From: Bacilli bacterium
Lineage (GTDB): Bacteria > Bacillota_I > Bacilli_A > RFN20 > CAG-288
Length of the DNA stretch: 24,306 nt
Direction: 5' to 3'
NCBI GenBank assembly: GCA_900763245.1
Contig: CAAFJQ010000135.1
Location: forward strand, 1 to 24,306
Positions 7,533-15,889 of the stretch are shown piece after piece. The notes beneath the pieces were generated by a model that was not told the DNA's origin, searched no databases, and worked only from the letters and a program-made list of their open reading frames with translations. The stretch's first letter is position 1. Each line of letters begins with the position of its first letter. The translations under genes and the position numbers were made by a program.

Positions 7533-10067
7533 ATGGCTAATCTGAAACTTGAACACATTTACAAAGTCTATCCCAACGGAACAAAGGCCGTCAACGACTT
7601 CTCTTTGGATATCAAAAACGGAGAGTTCATCGTCTTTGTCGGACCTTCCGGATGCGGAAAATCCACGACATTACGTATGATTGCCGGTCTTGAGGATATC
7701 ACAGCAGGCGAACTCTACATCGATTCCAATATCGTCAACGATATGGAACCGAAGGACAGAGATATCGCAATGGTCTTCCAGAACTATGCCCTTTATCCTC
7801 ATATGACCGTCTACGAAAACATGGCATTCGGTCTTAGAATCAAACATGTTCCCGAAGATATCATTCAGGAAAAGGTCCTTTGGGCCAGTGAGATCTTAGG
7901 CATCAAAGAATACTTGGACAGAAAGCCGAGAAATATGTCCGGCGGTCAAAGACAGAGAGTCTCTTTAGGCCGTGCTATTTTAAGAGATCCGAAGGTCATG
8001 CTTCTTGATGAGCCTCTTTCCAACCTCGATGCCAAGCTCCGCGCTCAGATGAGAACCGAGATTGCAAGACTTCATCAGAGACTGAAGACTACCTTCATTT
8101 ATGTCACACACGATCAGACAGAAGCGATGACTTTAGGTGACCGTGTCGTTGTCATGAAAGGCGGCAGAATCCAGCAGGTCGATACACCGAAGAACCTCTA
8201 TAACTATCCTGAGAATGTCTTCGTCGCCGGATTCATCGGCACACCGCAGATGAACTTCCTCGACTGCACGCTTCTCAGAAAAGGCGAAAAGGTTACACTT
8301 CATCTCACTGAGAACAACCAGGATATTGTTTTATCCTATAATTATTTCATCAAGGCGCTTCCGCAGTATCTTGATGGAGAACATGGGCTTAGACTCGGTG
8401 TTCGCTGTGAGAACATCACTCTTGTCGATGAAAAGACACCTGGTGCCATCAAAGTCAAGATCTCTCACTTTGAGGAATTGGGAAGCGAATGTCTCATCTA
8501 TGCAAACTTAGGCGATTCTGATACCTCCTCTGAAATCATCATCAAGGTCAGAGATGTCGAAAATTTCCATGTCAACGATGAGATCTATGTCCTCTTCAAT
8601 CCTGATAAGACTTATTACTTCGATAAGAAGACTGAGGACACCATCACTCCTCGTATTCCTAAATACAACTCCTTCAGCGCAAACATCAGATCCCATAAGC
8701 TCTCCGTCCTCTCCTCTTCTATCCCGCTTCCTCTTGCCATCAATCAGGGCGATATCAAAGATGGCGAACTTCAGGTTCCAGTCGATGCGGTCACTTTCAA
8801 TGACCATGGCATCGAAGCAAAGGTTTTAAAGACTGAAGTCATCTCCAATAGCCGTCTTGTCCATCTTGAAACGGCTGGAAGAGTCTATTTTGCTCTTACC
8901 GACAAAGAATTCAAGGATGGCGATATTGTTCATGTCAACTTTGACTTCACTCGCCTTACCTTCGTCGTCGACGGAAAAAACATTTTCGAACCTATCATCA
9001 AGTTTGATTCCGTCATGGCTCAGTTCTACAACTTCGAAACCGCTATGGCTGAAGAGAACAGACAGGAATTTGTCGATTACCGCGATAGCAAGATCAAAGC
9101 AGCAAGAGACTTTGTTTCTACTGAAATCTTATTAGAGAACAATCGTTATGATAAAGAAGTCTTAGACTTGAAGGGCAAGGATCTCGATGCTTTAAGAAAT
9201 GAAGCAGAAGCCTCCTATTCTGAACTTGTCATAACCAACAAGAAAAAAATGAGTGAGCTCACTCATGATTTCAAGGAAGAAAGCAAGAAGGTAACTGATG
9301 CTTTCAAGAACAAGAAGAAAGAAGCTATCAAAGAAAACAATAAGCTCTTTGCCGAAAAGAAGATGAAGGAAGAGACTGAATATCATGAATTCCTTGAAAA
9401 CAACAAGGACAAAATCACCCGTAAGAGAAGAACGGATGAATATCATATCTTCAAAGATAACTTCCAGACTGATAAAGACAACACCATCACCCGTATCATC
9501 AATGGAATGACACAGGATTATGAGACCGAAATCAGCAAACTGAGAAGCGAATACAGAAGAAATACGGACCTTCTTAAGAAGGAAATCAAGAATAAGAAGG
9601 ATGAACTGAAGAAAGCTCAGAATCCGATGAAGTTCATCGAGAAGGAACACGCAGCAAAGCTTGCCGAGCTCAACAAGAAATTAGAAGAAGCCACCAAAAA
9701 GGCTGGATTTGTCTTCTTCTTCCGCTTCGATCAGAACTACTACAGCCTTCTTTCCGATATCATCTCCAACAAGCTCATTCAGGGTTTAGGAACACGTGTC
9801 TTCTCCAGACAGTTCCGTGTCGATATCCCGCATGATGCCTATACAATAAGAGAAGACAATAAGGGCTTCAAAGTCGTTGTCGAATCCATTCTCAACTATG
9901 GAGAGAATTACTATATGCGCTGTCGTTATCTTACTGATAACAATGCTGAGCAGTTTGTCTTTGTCGAGACAAAGGAACCTCTCTCCGTCGGAAAGGAACT
10001 CTATCTTGATATCGACCTTACACGTTGCCAGATCACAGAGACCGATATGAATATCCGTCTCTACTAA
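7533..10067 (+). CDS. MsmX/MalK-type sugar ABC ATPase with long coiled-coil and TOBE-like C-terminal extension
   Basis: ATP-hydrolysing subunit that should power the MalFG importer. Residues 1-240 are a complete ABC domain: Walker A GPSGCGKST (37-45), Q-loop Q83, signature MSGGQRQR (135-142), Walker B VMLLDEP (155-161), D-loop SNLDA (163-167), switch H193. A normal TOBE/OB regulatory part follows (about 235-372) and ends where MsmX and MalK proteins usually end (about 370 residues). Here the chain continues to 844. A second TOBE-like unit lies at about 375-485. A very Lys/Glu-rich helical stretch at about 500-723 should form coiled coil. A third beta-rich unit occupies about 745-843. The three units end alike (VLFNPDKTYYFD, VNFDFTRLTFVVD, LDIDLTRCQIT). 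Ribosome binding site AAGGAG precedes the ATG. No frameshift is needed and codon use matches the neighbours. The role of the extension is unknown. Confidence 0.9.
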   Translation: MANLKLEHIYKVYPNGTKAVNDFSLDIKNGEFIVFVGPSGCGKSTTLRMIAGLEDITAGELYIDSNIVNDMEPKDRDIAMVFQNYALYPHMTVYENMAFGLRIKHVPEDIIQEKVLWASEILGIKEYLDRKPRNMSGGQRQRVSLGRAILRDPKVMLLDEPLSNLDAKLRAQMRTEIARLHQRLKTTFIYVTHDQTEAMTLGDRVVVMKGGRIQQVDTPKNLYNYPENVFVAGFIGTPQMNFLDCTLLRKGEKVTLHLTENNQDIVLSYNYFIKALPQYLDGEHGLRLGVRCENITLVDEKTPGAIKVKISHFEELGSECLIYANLGDSDTSSEIIIKVRDVENFHVNDEIYVLFNPDKTYYFDKKTEDTITPRIPKYNSFSANIRSHKLSVLSSSIPLPLAINQGDIKDGELQVPVDAVTFNDHGIEAKVLKTEVISNSRLVHLETAGRVYFALTDKEFKDGDIVHVNFDFTRLTFVVDGKNIFEPIIKFDSVMAQFYNFETAMAEENRQEFVDYRDSKIKAARDFVSTEILLENNRYDKEVLDLKGKDLDALRNEAEASYSELVITNKKKMSELTHDFKEESKKVTDAFKNKKKEAIKENNKLFAEKKMKEETEYHEFLENNKDKITRKRRTDEYHIFKDNFQTDKDNTITRIINGMTQDYETEISKLRSEYRRNTDLLKKEIKNKKDELKKAQNPMKFIEKEHAAKLAELNKKLEEATKKAGFVFFFRFDQNYYSLLSDIISNKLIQGLGTRVFSRQFRVDIPHDAYTIREDNKGFKVVVESILNYGENYYMRCRYLTDNNAEQFVFVETKEPLSVGKELYLDIDLTRCQITETDMNIRLY

Positions 10068-10076
10068 GGAGGGCTT

Positions 10077-10715
10077 ATGAAGAAAACTCAGTTATTAGTT
10101 CTTCCTCTTCTGCTCCTCTGTTCCTGTTCCAGTTATGACGAGGCAGAATTGATCAAACGCTCTATGGCTTCTATCGATAAGATCGAAGAGACCACGGACA
10201 TAAAAACCTATTCTGCAAAGGCGGAAGGCCATGTTCTCAATTTCGAAAAGTTCTTGATTGATGAAAACGATAAAAAGAGCATACCTTCTCTTGAATTAGA
10301 AGATAGCGGATATGTGTATGGAAGCTCCTATGCATTAGGAGCTCCCATCCGCCTTTCCAAAAACTCCTACTATCCGAAAGAAGGAACAGACGACAGCCAG
10401 TATTCCTATTCGACATTGAGCTATATCCTCAATGGCAACGGCGATAACCTTCACCATTTGGAGTTTGAAGACAAAGATGACTCTTTGTGTTTCTTTGTGA
10501 ACAATGTCTCCAAGGAACTCAATATCGGAAAGGTAGATACTGATCCGGAAGGTCCGACTTTGAAGAAGATGAAACTCTATGCAAGATTCAACATCACGTT
10601 GAATTATGATAAAAAAGGATTTTTAATGGATGAGCTGATTGAAACAGTCAATGTCGATACAGCAGCTCAGGATAAATCTGTCTCCTACCACGTCACTTAT
10701 GCGTATCAGAAATAA
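10077..10715 (+). CDS. Small lipoprotein of unknown function, end of maltodextrin operon
   Basis: No family recognised. The 212-residue protein begins with a lipoprotein signal peptide; the lipobox reads LCSC, so Cys17 is the likely anchor, with Cys15 an alternative. The mature part is polar, rich in Asp, Lys and Tyr, with alternating beta-type segments and no membrane helix. The C-terminal NYDKKGFLMDELIE then ...SVSYHVTYAYQK resembles the end of the next lipoprotein. It follows the ATPase gene by nine bases and has a strong ribosome binding site AAGGAGGG. Position suggests an accessory surface protein of the alpha-glucan system, perhaps binding glycan or the amylase. That is inference only. 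Confidence 0.75.
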   Translation: MKKTQLLVLPLLLLCSCSSYDEAELIKRSMASIDKIEETTDIKTYSAKAEGHVLNFEKFLIDENDKKSIPSLELEDSGYVYGSSYALGAPIRLSKNSYYPKEGTDDSQYSYSTLSYILNGNGDNLHHLEFEDKDDSLCFFVNNVSKELNIGKVDTDPEGPTLKKMKLYARFNITLNYDKKGFLMDELIETVNVDTAAQDKSVSYHVTYAYQK

Positions 10716-11472
10716 AGTTCTATTCCTGCTTCCGTTTCTCTTTCTTGTCTCGTGTGACAAAATAGAATTGTCTAAGGATGTGACAAGGCTCATTTACAGT
10801 CCGACTTTGGAAGATGCAAAAGCCAAGGTCAAGACTGTATCAGCCTCAAACATCAATACGATCTATGATGAAAACAATGTAGAAATTGGAAAAGAGACTT
10901 ATACCTTATCCATCGATAGAACTGAATTCAAGGAAGGTTATTCCTATAAAAGAACGGATACCTATTCTGGAACAAGAGTCGTGATGGATACAAGCTACTC
11001 CACATCTTTGATGGTAAGTGAAAAGAACACTTCTGTTTCCTATAACACAGACATTTCCTGTTATGAAGTGACTGTCCTTTTAAAAGGTTATAGTGCTGGC
11101 GATGAAACAAAGACAGAAAAAGAAGTCAATGCCGGCATCTTCCAATATAAGCAGGGACAGTTTGAATCAGAAATCGACAACAAGGTCTTCTATTCAAACA
11201 ATGTCTCTTCCCGTTATACAGGCGGATATTATATGGCTGACTTCTTCAAGACCATCTTAAGCGAGTATAAGTCCTTCAGCGTAAAAGACAACTGTCTTGT
11301 CTATACGATCAAAGACAAGATCTACAAGGCCAACAAGAACGAAAAAGCTTTGGTCAATGAAGAGCTTGTCATGAACGATTTCGGTATGCTTGTCAGCATG
11401 GAACAGTCCGCTTTGAACTTGTCTAACAATCAAAAAGCGATTTCTTCTACGTCTGTCATCTACAACAAGTAA
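10699..11472 (+). CDS. Second small lipoprotein of unknown function, overlapping the first
   Basis: No family recognised. The start at 10699 was chosen because it gives a clear lipoprotein signal, MRIRNK then a hydrophobic core and lipobox LVSC (Cys19). Starts further upstream would bury that signal. The gene therefore overlaps the preceding one by 17 bases in another frame and has no obvious Shine-Dalgarno, consistent with translational coupling. The 257-residue product is Ser/Thr/Tyr/Lys-rich and probably beta-structured. Its end (MNDFGMLVSMEQ, ...ISSTSVIYNK) resembles the end of the upstream lipoprotein, which suggests diverged tandem paralogues. It is the last gene of the maltodextrin operon; a rho-independent terminator follows 13 bases after the stop. 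Confidence 0.75.
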   Translation: MRIRNKVLFLLPFLFLVSCDKIELSKDVTRLIYSPTLEDAKAKVKTVSASNINTIYDENNVEIGKETYTLSIDRTEFKEGYSYKRTDTYSGTRVVMDTSYSTSLMVSEKNTSVSYNTDISCYEVTVLLKGYSAGDETKTEKEVNAGIFQYKQGQFESEIDNKVFYSNNVSSRYTGGYYMADFFKTILSEYKSFSVKDNCLVYTIKDKIYKANKNEKALVNEELVMNDFGMLVSMEQSALNLSNNQKAISSTSVIYNK

Positions 11473-11485
11473 TATCATCAACATC

Positions 11486-11519
11486 AATCCTGAAACATTA
11501 ATCGGTTTCAGGATTTTTT
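11486..11519 (+). terminator. Rho-independent terminator of the maltodextrin operon
   Basis: AATCCTGAAAC (11486-11496) pairs perfectly with GTTTCAGGATT (11505-11515) around an 8-base loop. The right arm runs straight into TTTT (six T in a row in total). It sits just after the last lipoprotein gene. Confidence 0.9.
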
Positions 11520-11688
11520 GTTGGTCATCTAAATCAACAATTCAAACATCTCTATGTGTCCCCTATAAAAGGCTTCTTATAGCACCTTTGGTATTTTCAG
11601 AACCAAACCACTTTATTAAACATCTGAACATTTTTCTTTTACTTTGAACGCTTTTCATTTAAAATATTTTTCTCAAGGAGAACCACAT

Positions 11689-13362
11689 ATGAAAAACAAA
11701 CGCTTTACTATCCTTTCCTCCCTCATCCTTCTTTCCCTCTGTTCCTGCAATATCCACGGTGCAGAAACAAGTCCTAATGATTCGACTTCTGATAAGACAA
11801 CAACAAGCAATACTGATACTATTACGACCGATAATATCACAACTGACAAAGTCAGCACTGAAGGCAAGGTCACAAGTGATAAAGTCACAGATAAGACAAC
11901 AACTACTGATAGCACTTCTTCTGCTACCTATAAGAAGCTGAAGTCTGATTTCACACAACAGGATTATTCTGCTCTTACCTATTATCCTTATATGCCATCC
12001 AATGGAGAAATCAATGTTCTTGTCATTCCTGTTGTCGTTTCCGACTATAAATCCAATGCCACAGAGAAAGTCAGAACAGACTTAGAAAAAGCAATGTTCG
12101 GAAAGAGCGAAGATACAGGTTGGGAATCTCTCTCTTCCTATTATGAAAAGTCTTCTCACGGGGCATTGAAGATCAATGGAAAAGTAACAGATTGGTACAA
12201 TCCTAATCTAACTTCTGCACAGATGGTCAAGAAGAACAACAACGACGATTACACCGATAAGCTTCTTTCTGATGCTGTCAGCTGGTATAAGAGCAAATAC
12301 AATGATGACTGCACACAATATGACAACAACAAAGACGGTTATATCGATGGCGTCTTCCTCATTTATTCTGCATATGATTTTGCTACCGGCGAAGAATTGG
12401 GTAAGACACTCGATGAAAATCTCTTCTGGGCTTATACCACAATGGATTACAATGCAGAGTCCAATCTCAAATCTCCTAATGGCGGCTATTATTTCTGGGC
12501 CAGTTATGACTTCTTGTATGAAGGATATGGAACAGACAAGGTCGACAGTCACACCTTTGTCCATGAAACAGGCCATATGCTCTCTCTTACCGACTATTAT
12601 TCTTATACTACTAAGGACAAAAACGGATACAGCATCTATAGCCCGATGGGCGGTGTCGATATGATAGACTACAACATCTGCGAACAGAATTGCTATTCCA
12701 AATTTGTATTAGGCTGGAACGAACCATATTATGTCGATAAAGAGGGTGAAATCACCATCAACAGCGCAGCTACAAGCTTAGACTCTATCCTCATTCCGAC
12801 AAAGAAGGGCGATGTCACTAATTCCTATGATGAATATGTGATGTTAGAACTTTTCTCACCTTCTCTTGGACTGAATGAAAAAGACTTAAGAGAGGGATAC
12901 GGAAACTATACACCGGAAGGAAAGCTCAACAAAGAAGGAGTCAGAGTCTATCATGTCGATAACAGAGTCTGCACATTCAAAGATGTCGATAGCAACGACA
13001 ATCCGATCAATCCGAAATATGCGGACTTAAAGAACATCGACGAAAACAACTACTATGTTGTCGCACATGAAAACTCAGTTACTGGATATTACAACAGCGA
13101 AAGCGGCGTTTCCTTAAACTACATGAATGAGAATTACCGCAATGTCACGCAGCTTTCCAAGAGCAACCGTGTGTTTGCAAAGAATGGTTACACCTTCGAA
13201 AATCAGGATATGTTCTATCAAGGCGAATCCTTCGATGCTGCGAAGTTTGCAAATCAGTTCCCGAACAAGACAAAGATGAACAACGGAAGCGAGTTAGCAT
13301 ACAACTTCACTGTCGTCGATATCAAAGATCATCAGGCTACAATCCGCTTCACGAAAAACTAG
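11689..13362 (+). CDS. Lipid-anchored M6-type zinc metalloprotease
   Basis: Predicted surface-attached metalloendopeptidase of the immune-inhibitor-A (M6) type. The start at 11689 has AAGGAG eight bases upstream and gives a lipoprotein signal with lipobox LCSC (Cys20); an in-frame TTG at 11644 would hide it. Residues 25-80 are a Thr/Ser/Asp/Lys repeat-like linker (TTDK, SDKVT units) that should hold the enzyme away from the membrane. The catalytic domain starts near 95. The zinc site is HETGHMLSLTDYY (292-304): H292, E293, H296 and probably D302 as third ligand. The Met-turn region YSPMGGVDMIDY lies at 317-328. Length 557 after start correction. It is a separate unit between two terminators, with about 170 upstream bases holding no clear promoter. 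The substrate is unknown. Confidence 0.85.
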   Translation: MKNKRFTILSSLILLSLCSCNIHGAETSPNDSTSDKTTTSNTDTITTDNITTDKVSTEGKVTSDKVTDKTTTTDSTSSATYKKLKSDFTQQDYSALTYYPYMPSNGEINVLVIPVVVSDYKSNATEKVRTDLEKAMFGKSEDTGWESLSSYYEKSSHGALKINGKVTDWYNPNLTSAQMVKKNNNDDYTDKLLSDAVSWYKSKYNDDCTQYDNNKDGYIDGVFLIYSAYDFATGEELGKTLDENLFWAYTTMDYNAESNLKSPNGGYYFWASYDFLYEGYGTDKVDSHTFVHETGHMLSLTDYYSYTTKDKNGYSIYSPMGGVDMIDYNICEQNCYSKFVLGWNEPYYVDKEGEITINSAATSLDSILIPTKKGDVTNSYDEYVMLELFSPSLGLNEKDLREGYGNYTPEGKLNKEGVRVYHVDNRVCTFKDVDSNDNPINPKYADLKNIDENNYYVVAHENSVTGYYNSESGVSLNYMNENYRNVTQLSKSNRVFAKNGYTFENQDMFYQGESFDAAKFANQFPNKTKMNNGSELAYNFTVVDIKDHQATIRFTKN

Positions 13363-13366
13363 AGAG

Positions 13367-13394
13367 AAAAAGATTCCCGATTGGGAATCTTTTT
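13367..13394. terminator. Bidirectional terminator between convergent genes
   Basis: AAAAAGATTCCC (13367-13378) and GGGAATCTTTTT (13383-13394) form a perfect 12-bp stem with a GATT loop. The A-run on one side and T-run on the other let it work for the protease gene (plus) and the PF06541 gene (minus). Confidence 0.9.
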
Positions 13395-13403
13395 CAGTGG
13401 CTG

Positions 13404-14357
13404 CTACTTGTTTTCGTCATCTTCTTTTAATGGTCTTCCATCAGGACCATAGTTTTCTTTAGATGATGACTTATCAGGATCGATAAGAAATGCTTTTCTC
13501 ATGAATCCCGTAAATTTCTTGGTTGTTTTCTCTAATGCAGCCTTTTCTTTCGTACGTCTTAGGCTTTCAGGAAGAGAGGAGATGAATTTCTCTTTGTATT
13601 CCTGTCTTGTCTTTTTCTGTTCTTCGACAAGCTTTTCGTATCTTGCAACGATATTGGAGTTCTTTGCAATCTTGGAGATGCGGGAGAAGAGGCCGATGGA
13701 GTTGATCAAGTCGACTAAGAAGATGCCATAGACTAAACCGAGGATAAAGATGAATCCGAAGTGAGCGACGCTTCCGCTGGTTGTGCTTCCGAACATGTAG
13801 GCAAAGCTCAGTTCAAAGGCTTTATAGACAAACGGATTCAATCCGTAATAGAAAATGATGGCGACAGCAAACCAGATGACAGAGAAGACAGGGCAGATAA
13901 TACCCATGATGTTTCCTCTCATATTGGTATAGTCCCAAAGTCTTACTTTGAATCCTTTGACAAAGATAAGACCGGCGACAAATTCAAGAATCGTCATAGA
14001 AACGCCCATGATCACGATAGGCAATAAATCAAAGTAAGTCGGTCCGCTTACGAATTCTCTTCCAAAGAGATTTCCTGTCGGATTGTAGAAGACATATTTA
14101 TCGGGCATGAAGGATAAGATGAGCCAGGAGAGCAAAAACATCAGTACGACACCGCATCCATATAAAGGCAGCCATGGTCCTCTCATGAAGCCTGGGTTAA
14201 CCCATTTCTTTGCGGAGACAAATCTTCTGAACAGCACTTCCAATAAGTAACCTAACATACATCCGACAATGAAAATGAAGAGAATCGTCAATAGAATTTT
14301 GCTTGGTAAATTGGTGTCTTGGACACCTGTGGCAAGAAATGGATTGATAAAGCGCAT
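13404..14357 (-). CDS. PF06541 membrane protein ("putative ABC transporter type IV" family)
   Basis: Polytopic membrane protein of a family common in Firmicutes and annotated as putative ABC transporter permease; no molecular function is established. The family core is easy to see: GYLLEVLFRR (36-45), KWVNPGFMRGPWLPLYGCG (51-69) and LWDYTNMRGNIMGIICP (140-156). About six membrane segments lie near 18-40, 65-84, 110-133, 150-171, 178-190 and 199-224. A basic, probably helical cytoplasmic tail (225-317) with many Lys/Glu follows. A GAGGGGG ribosome binding site precedes the ATG. It is transcribed divergently from fmt across only 58 bases and convergently with the protease gene. No ATPase partner lies beside it, so a role as a true ABC permease is doubtful. 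Confidence 0.82.
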   Translation of the reverse strand: MRFINPFLATGVQDTNLPSKILLTILFIFIVGCMLGYLLEVLFRRFVSAKKWVNPGFMRGPWLPLYGCGVVLMFLLSWLILSFMPDKYVFYNPTGNLFGREFVSGPTYFDLLPIVIMGVSMTILEFVAGLIFVKGFKVRLWDYTNMRGNIMGIICPVFSVIWFAVAIIFYYGLNPFVYKAFELSFAYMFGSTTSGSVAHFGFIFILGLVYGIFLVDLINSIGLFSRISKIAKNSNIVARYEKLVEEQKKTRQEYKEKFISSLPESLRRTKEKAALEKTTKKFTGFMRKAFLIDPDKSSSKENYGPDGRPLKEDDENK

Positions 14358-14415
14358 ACTACCCCCTCTTTCGAATCAAAAATATGATAACATATTTCTA
14401 CCTTTGGAGGTACTT

Positions 14416-15345
14416 ATGGATAAACATCGCATTGTATATTTAGGAACGCCGGAAATTTCAGCTTATGTCTTAAAAGGACTTGTCGACAATGGATTCAATA
14501 TTGTCGGTGTCGTCACAAAAGAAGATAAGGTCAGAGGAAGAAACAACAAGGTGGAAGAATCCCCTGTTGCCAAGATGGCACATCAGTTAGGTCTTCCTGT
14601 TCATAAACCTCATCGCCTCAATAAGGACTTTGAAATCCTTAAAGAGTGGAAACCCGATCTTCTTCTCACTTTCGCCTATGGTCAGCTGATCTCAGATGAG
14701 ATTCTTTCTCTTGCCCCTTATAAGCCGCTGAATCTTCACGCTTCTCTTCTTCCTAAATACCGCGGAGCCGCTCCGATTCAGTACGCATTAAGAAACGGAG
14801 ATGAAGTCACCGGTGTCTCTTTGATGGAGATGGTCCATGAGATGGATGCCGGAGATGTCTATTCTGTCATCGAAACAAAAATCGATGAGAATGACAACTA
14901 TACGACCTTAGCTGATAAGCTCTCTCATGATGCGCTAACTATGGCTCTTGATGCTTTGCCAAAGTATTTCAATCATGAACTTCATGGTGTAAAGCAGAAT
15001 GAGAACAAAGTTTCCTTCTGTCCGACCATCAAGAAAGAAGAAGAACATCTCAATCTATATACTGATCCTAAAACATTCATCAATCAGGTACGCTCTTTGT
15101 CTCTCACTCCTGGCGGACATCTCAGTTTCAATGACGAAATGCTGAAAATCTATGATGCAAGCTATTATTCTGATAAAACAGGTGAAATCGGAAAGATTGT
15201 TTTGGCACATAAGAAACAGATTGTTCTTCAGCTTGAAAAAGGACAGGTTCTATTGAATGTTCTTCAAAGACCAGGTAAGAAGATGATGTCAGCATCGGAC
15301 TTCAACAACGGTGTCCATGATTTAGAAGGCTCAATATTAAAATGA
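14416..15345 (+). CDS. fmt: Methionyl-tRNA formyltransferase
   Basis: Formylates the amino group of Met-tRNA(fMet) with 10-formyl-tetrahydrofolate for translation initiation. The start at 14416 gives the canonical N-terminus HRIVYLGTPE and has GGAGG five bases upstream; starts further upstream lack this. Catalytic residues are visible: N106 and H108 in LNLHASLLPKYRGAAPIQYA, and D144 in MDAGD. The C-terminal part (about 205-309) corresponds to the tRNA-binding OB-fold domain. Length 309 is normal. The usual partner def (peptide deformylase) is not in the window. The stop codon overlaps the next ATG (ATGA), so ybaK is probably translated by coupling. Confidence 0.95.
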   Translation: MDKHRIVYLGTPEISAYVLKGLVDNGFNIVGVVTKEDKVRGRNNKVEESPVAKMAHQLGLPVHKPHRLNKDFEILKEWKPDLLLTFAYGQLISDEILSLAPYKPLNLHASLLPKYRGAAPIQYALRNGDEVTGVSLMEMVHEMDAGDVYSVIETKIDENDNYTTLADKLSHDALTMALDALPKYFNHELHGVKQNENKVSFCPTIKKEEEHLNLYTDPKTFINQVRSLSLTPGGHLSFNDEMLKIYDASYYSDKTGEIGKIVLAHKKQIVLQLEKGQVLLNVLQRPGKKMMSASDFNNGVHDLEGSILK

Positions 15346-15830
15346 AAAAAGAAAAAACAGAAAAAACAAATGTAATGAGATTGCTTGATTCCTTAAGCAT
15401 CTCTTATCAGATTCATGAATATGACAGTGAAAAAGCAGTCTCCTGCAAAGAGGTGGCTGCTATCCTGTCTCAGGATGTCGAACAGGTCTTCAAGACACTT
15501 GTCACCATCGGAAAAAGCGGTGAACATTATGTCTTTGTCGTTCCTGGCGAAGGCAATCTTGATCTTAAGAAAGCGGCTAAAGCATCCGGTGAAAAATTCA
15601 TCGAGATGATTTCGCAGAAAGACCTTCTTCCTCTCACCGGTTACATCCATGGCGGATGCTCACCTATCGGCATGAAGAAGAAATTCGAAACTTTCATCGA
15701 TGAGACTGCACAGCTTTTCGATACCATTTTTGTCTCTGGCGGAAAAAGAGGAGTCCAGATTGAAATATCGCCTCTCGATCTACAGCAAGCGACGGATGCC
15801 GCTTTTATCGATATAACGGAAGACAAGTAA
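15342..15830 (+). CDS. ybaK: YbaK/EbsC-type Cys-tRNA(Pro) deacylase
   Basis: Cytoplasmic trans-editing enzyme of the YbaK/ProRS-INS superfamily that hydrolyses mischarged Cys-tRNA(Pro). Of its 162 residues, KTNVMRLLDSL (8-18) matches the usual N-terminus. The likely functional Lys is K51 in QVFKTL, and GGCSPIG (104-110) is the conserved glycine-rich loop. The final RGVQIEISPLDL is also typical. The ATG overlaps the fmt stop by two bases (ATGA) and has no strong ribosome binding site of its own. The pairing with fmt groups two tRNA-quality functions. The transcript ends at the terminator 15846-15878. Confidence 0.92.
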   Translation: MKKEKTEKTNVMRLLDSLSISYQIHEYDSEKAVSCKEVAAILSQDVEQVFKTLVTIGKSGEHYVFVVPGEGNLDLKKAAKASGEKFIEMISQKDLLPLTGYIHGGCSPIGMKKKFETFIDETAQLFDTIFVSGGKRGVQIEISPLDLQQATDAAFIDITEDK

Positions 15831-15845
15831 ACAAAAATCAGCGTC

Positions 15846-15878
15846 AAAAAACGTGGGACGAAATATCCCACGTTTTTT
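15846..15878. terminator. Bidirectional terminator between ybaK and fba
   Basis: AAAAAACGTGGGA (15846-15858) and TCCCACGTTTTTT (15866-15878) form a perfect 13-bp arm pair around a 7-base loop. A-runs and T-runs flank the GC-rich core, so it serves both converging genes. Confidence 0.93.
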
Positions 15879-15889
15879 GATTGAGCGAT

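Noticed and set aside
9192..9650. Long open frame of 152 codons on the minus strand
   Set aside because: It lies antisense to the coiled-coil part of the ATPase. The Lys/Glu-rich codons give a stop-poor, Leu/Phe-rich reverse frame. It has no ribosome binding site and no recognisable product.
11644..11688. Upstream TTG start for the M6 protease, and a TTGAAC/TAAAAT pair as its promoter
   Set aside because: The ATG at 11689 has AAGGAG at the right distance and exposes the lipoprotein signal. The two promoter-like boxes are only 10 bases apart, too close for sigma-A.
14269..14415. Extended N-terminus for fmt
   Set aside because: It would overlap the divergent PF06541 gene. The family N-terminus and the GGAGG both point to 14416.
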